A DNA stretch of 64,000 nt from Enhydrobacter aerosaccus (GTDB lineage: Bacteria; Pseudomonadota; Alphaproteobacteria; Reyranellales; Reyranellaceae): the NCBI GenBank assembly GCA_903915535.1, contig CAIWTJ010000290.1, positions 1-64,000 on the forward strand, written 5' to 3'. Positions 63,790-64,000 of this stretch are shown piece by piece. Every line of letters starts with the position of its first letter. Positions within the stretch are counted from its first letter, which is position 1. The notes under the pieces were generated by a model. That model worked only from the letters and a program-made list of their open reading frames with translations, searched no databases and was not told where the DNA came from. Position numbers and translations under genes: made by a program.

Positions 63790-64000
63790 GTGGCGAGCCG
63801 GGCGCGCGCCGGCAGGTAATGCAGTACGCGGCTCTCGATGGCGACGACGATTCCGTAGAGCGCGATACCGATCAGGGTGAGCAGGATGATCGTGACGAAG
63901 ACCGCGGCGGTGTCGCCTGCGCCTTCACCGACCGACAACAGGTAGCCGAGACCGATATTGCCGCCCACCAGCTCGCCCACCAGCACGCCAATCACGGCCA
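63786..64000 (-). CDS. ABC transporter permease (SsuC/TauC-like), C-terminal end, truncated by window
   Basis: VIGVLVGELVGGNIGLGYLLSVGEGAGDTAAVFVTIILLTLIGIALYGIVVAIESRVL; frame runs off the right edge. Confidence 0.82.
   Translation of the reverse strand, partial: AVIGVLVGELVGGNIGLGYLLSVGEGAGDTAAVFVTIILLTLIGIALYGIVVAIESRVLHYLPARARLAT

Noticed and set aside
1-64000. Mobile element or phage origin for the accessory island
   Set aside because: No transposase, integrase, tRNA gene edge, att-like direct repeats or phage genes were recognised; regions look chromosomally stable.

Overview
High-GC (roughly 64-66%, estimated by eye) bacterial chromosomal window, probably alphaproteobacterial (inferred from gene content). 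It is densely coding; I saw no rRNA, tRNA, CRISPR array, transposase or phage module. Left end (1-15 kb): the 3' end of a TibC/Aah-type autotransporter O-heptosyltransferase, followed by a giant strand-loop-strand repeat protein (its probable glycosylation substrate) with no visible beta-barrel; a Crp/Fnr regulator; a phosphotransferase; an SMP-30/gluconolactonase-like protein; a catalase-like/di-haem cytochrome c fusion; and a class III adenylate cyclase with TPRs. Remainder (15-64 kb): a catabolic/transport island with seven LLM flavin-dependent monooxygenases, amidohydrolases, three orphan tripartite-tricarboxylate (Bug) binding proteins, two RidA proteins, an HpaB-type hydroxylase, MmgE/PrpD, gamma-glutamyltransferase, two molybdoenzymes, a polar amino-acid ABC transporter, a dipeptide-type ABC transporter, and MarR and IclR regulators. 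Main findings: (i) a MarR-type operator, CGTCAG-N4-CTGACG, occurs as exact reverse complements at 42833 and 48819 (plus a tandem variant at 48786), bracketing a transporter/monooxygenase cluster; (ii) a TGTGG-N6-CCACA palindrome recurs at three loci around the crp-like gene, including the cyclase/small secreted protein divergent region; (iii) a structured 5' leader and operator precede the gamma-glutamyltransferase gene; (iv) a clean in-frame amber codon truncates one of two tandem LLM genes; (v) the repeat protein has nested super-repeats. All family names come from recognising protein motifs by eye; no database search was possible.
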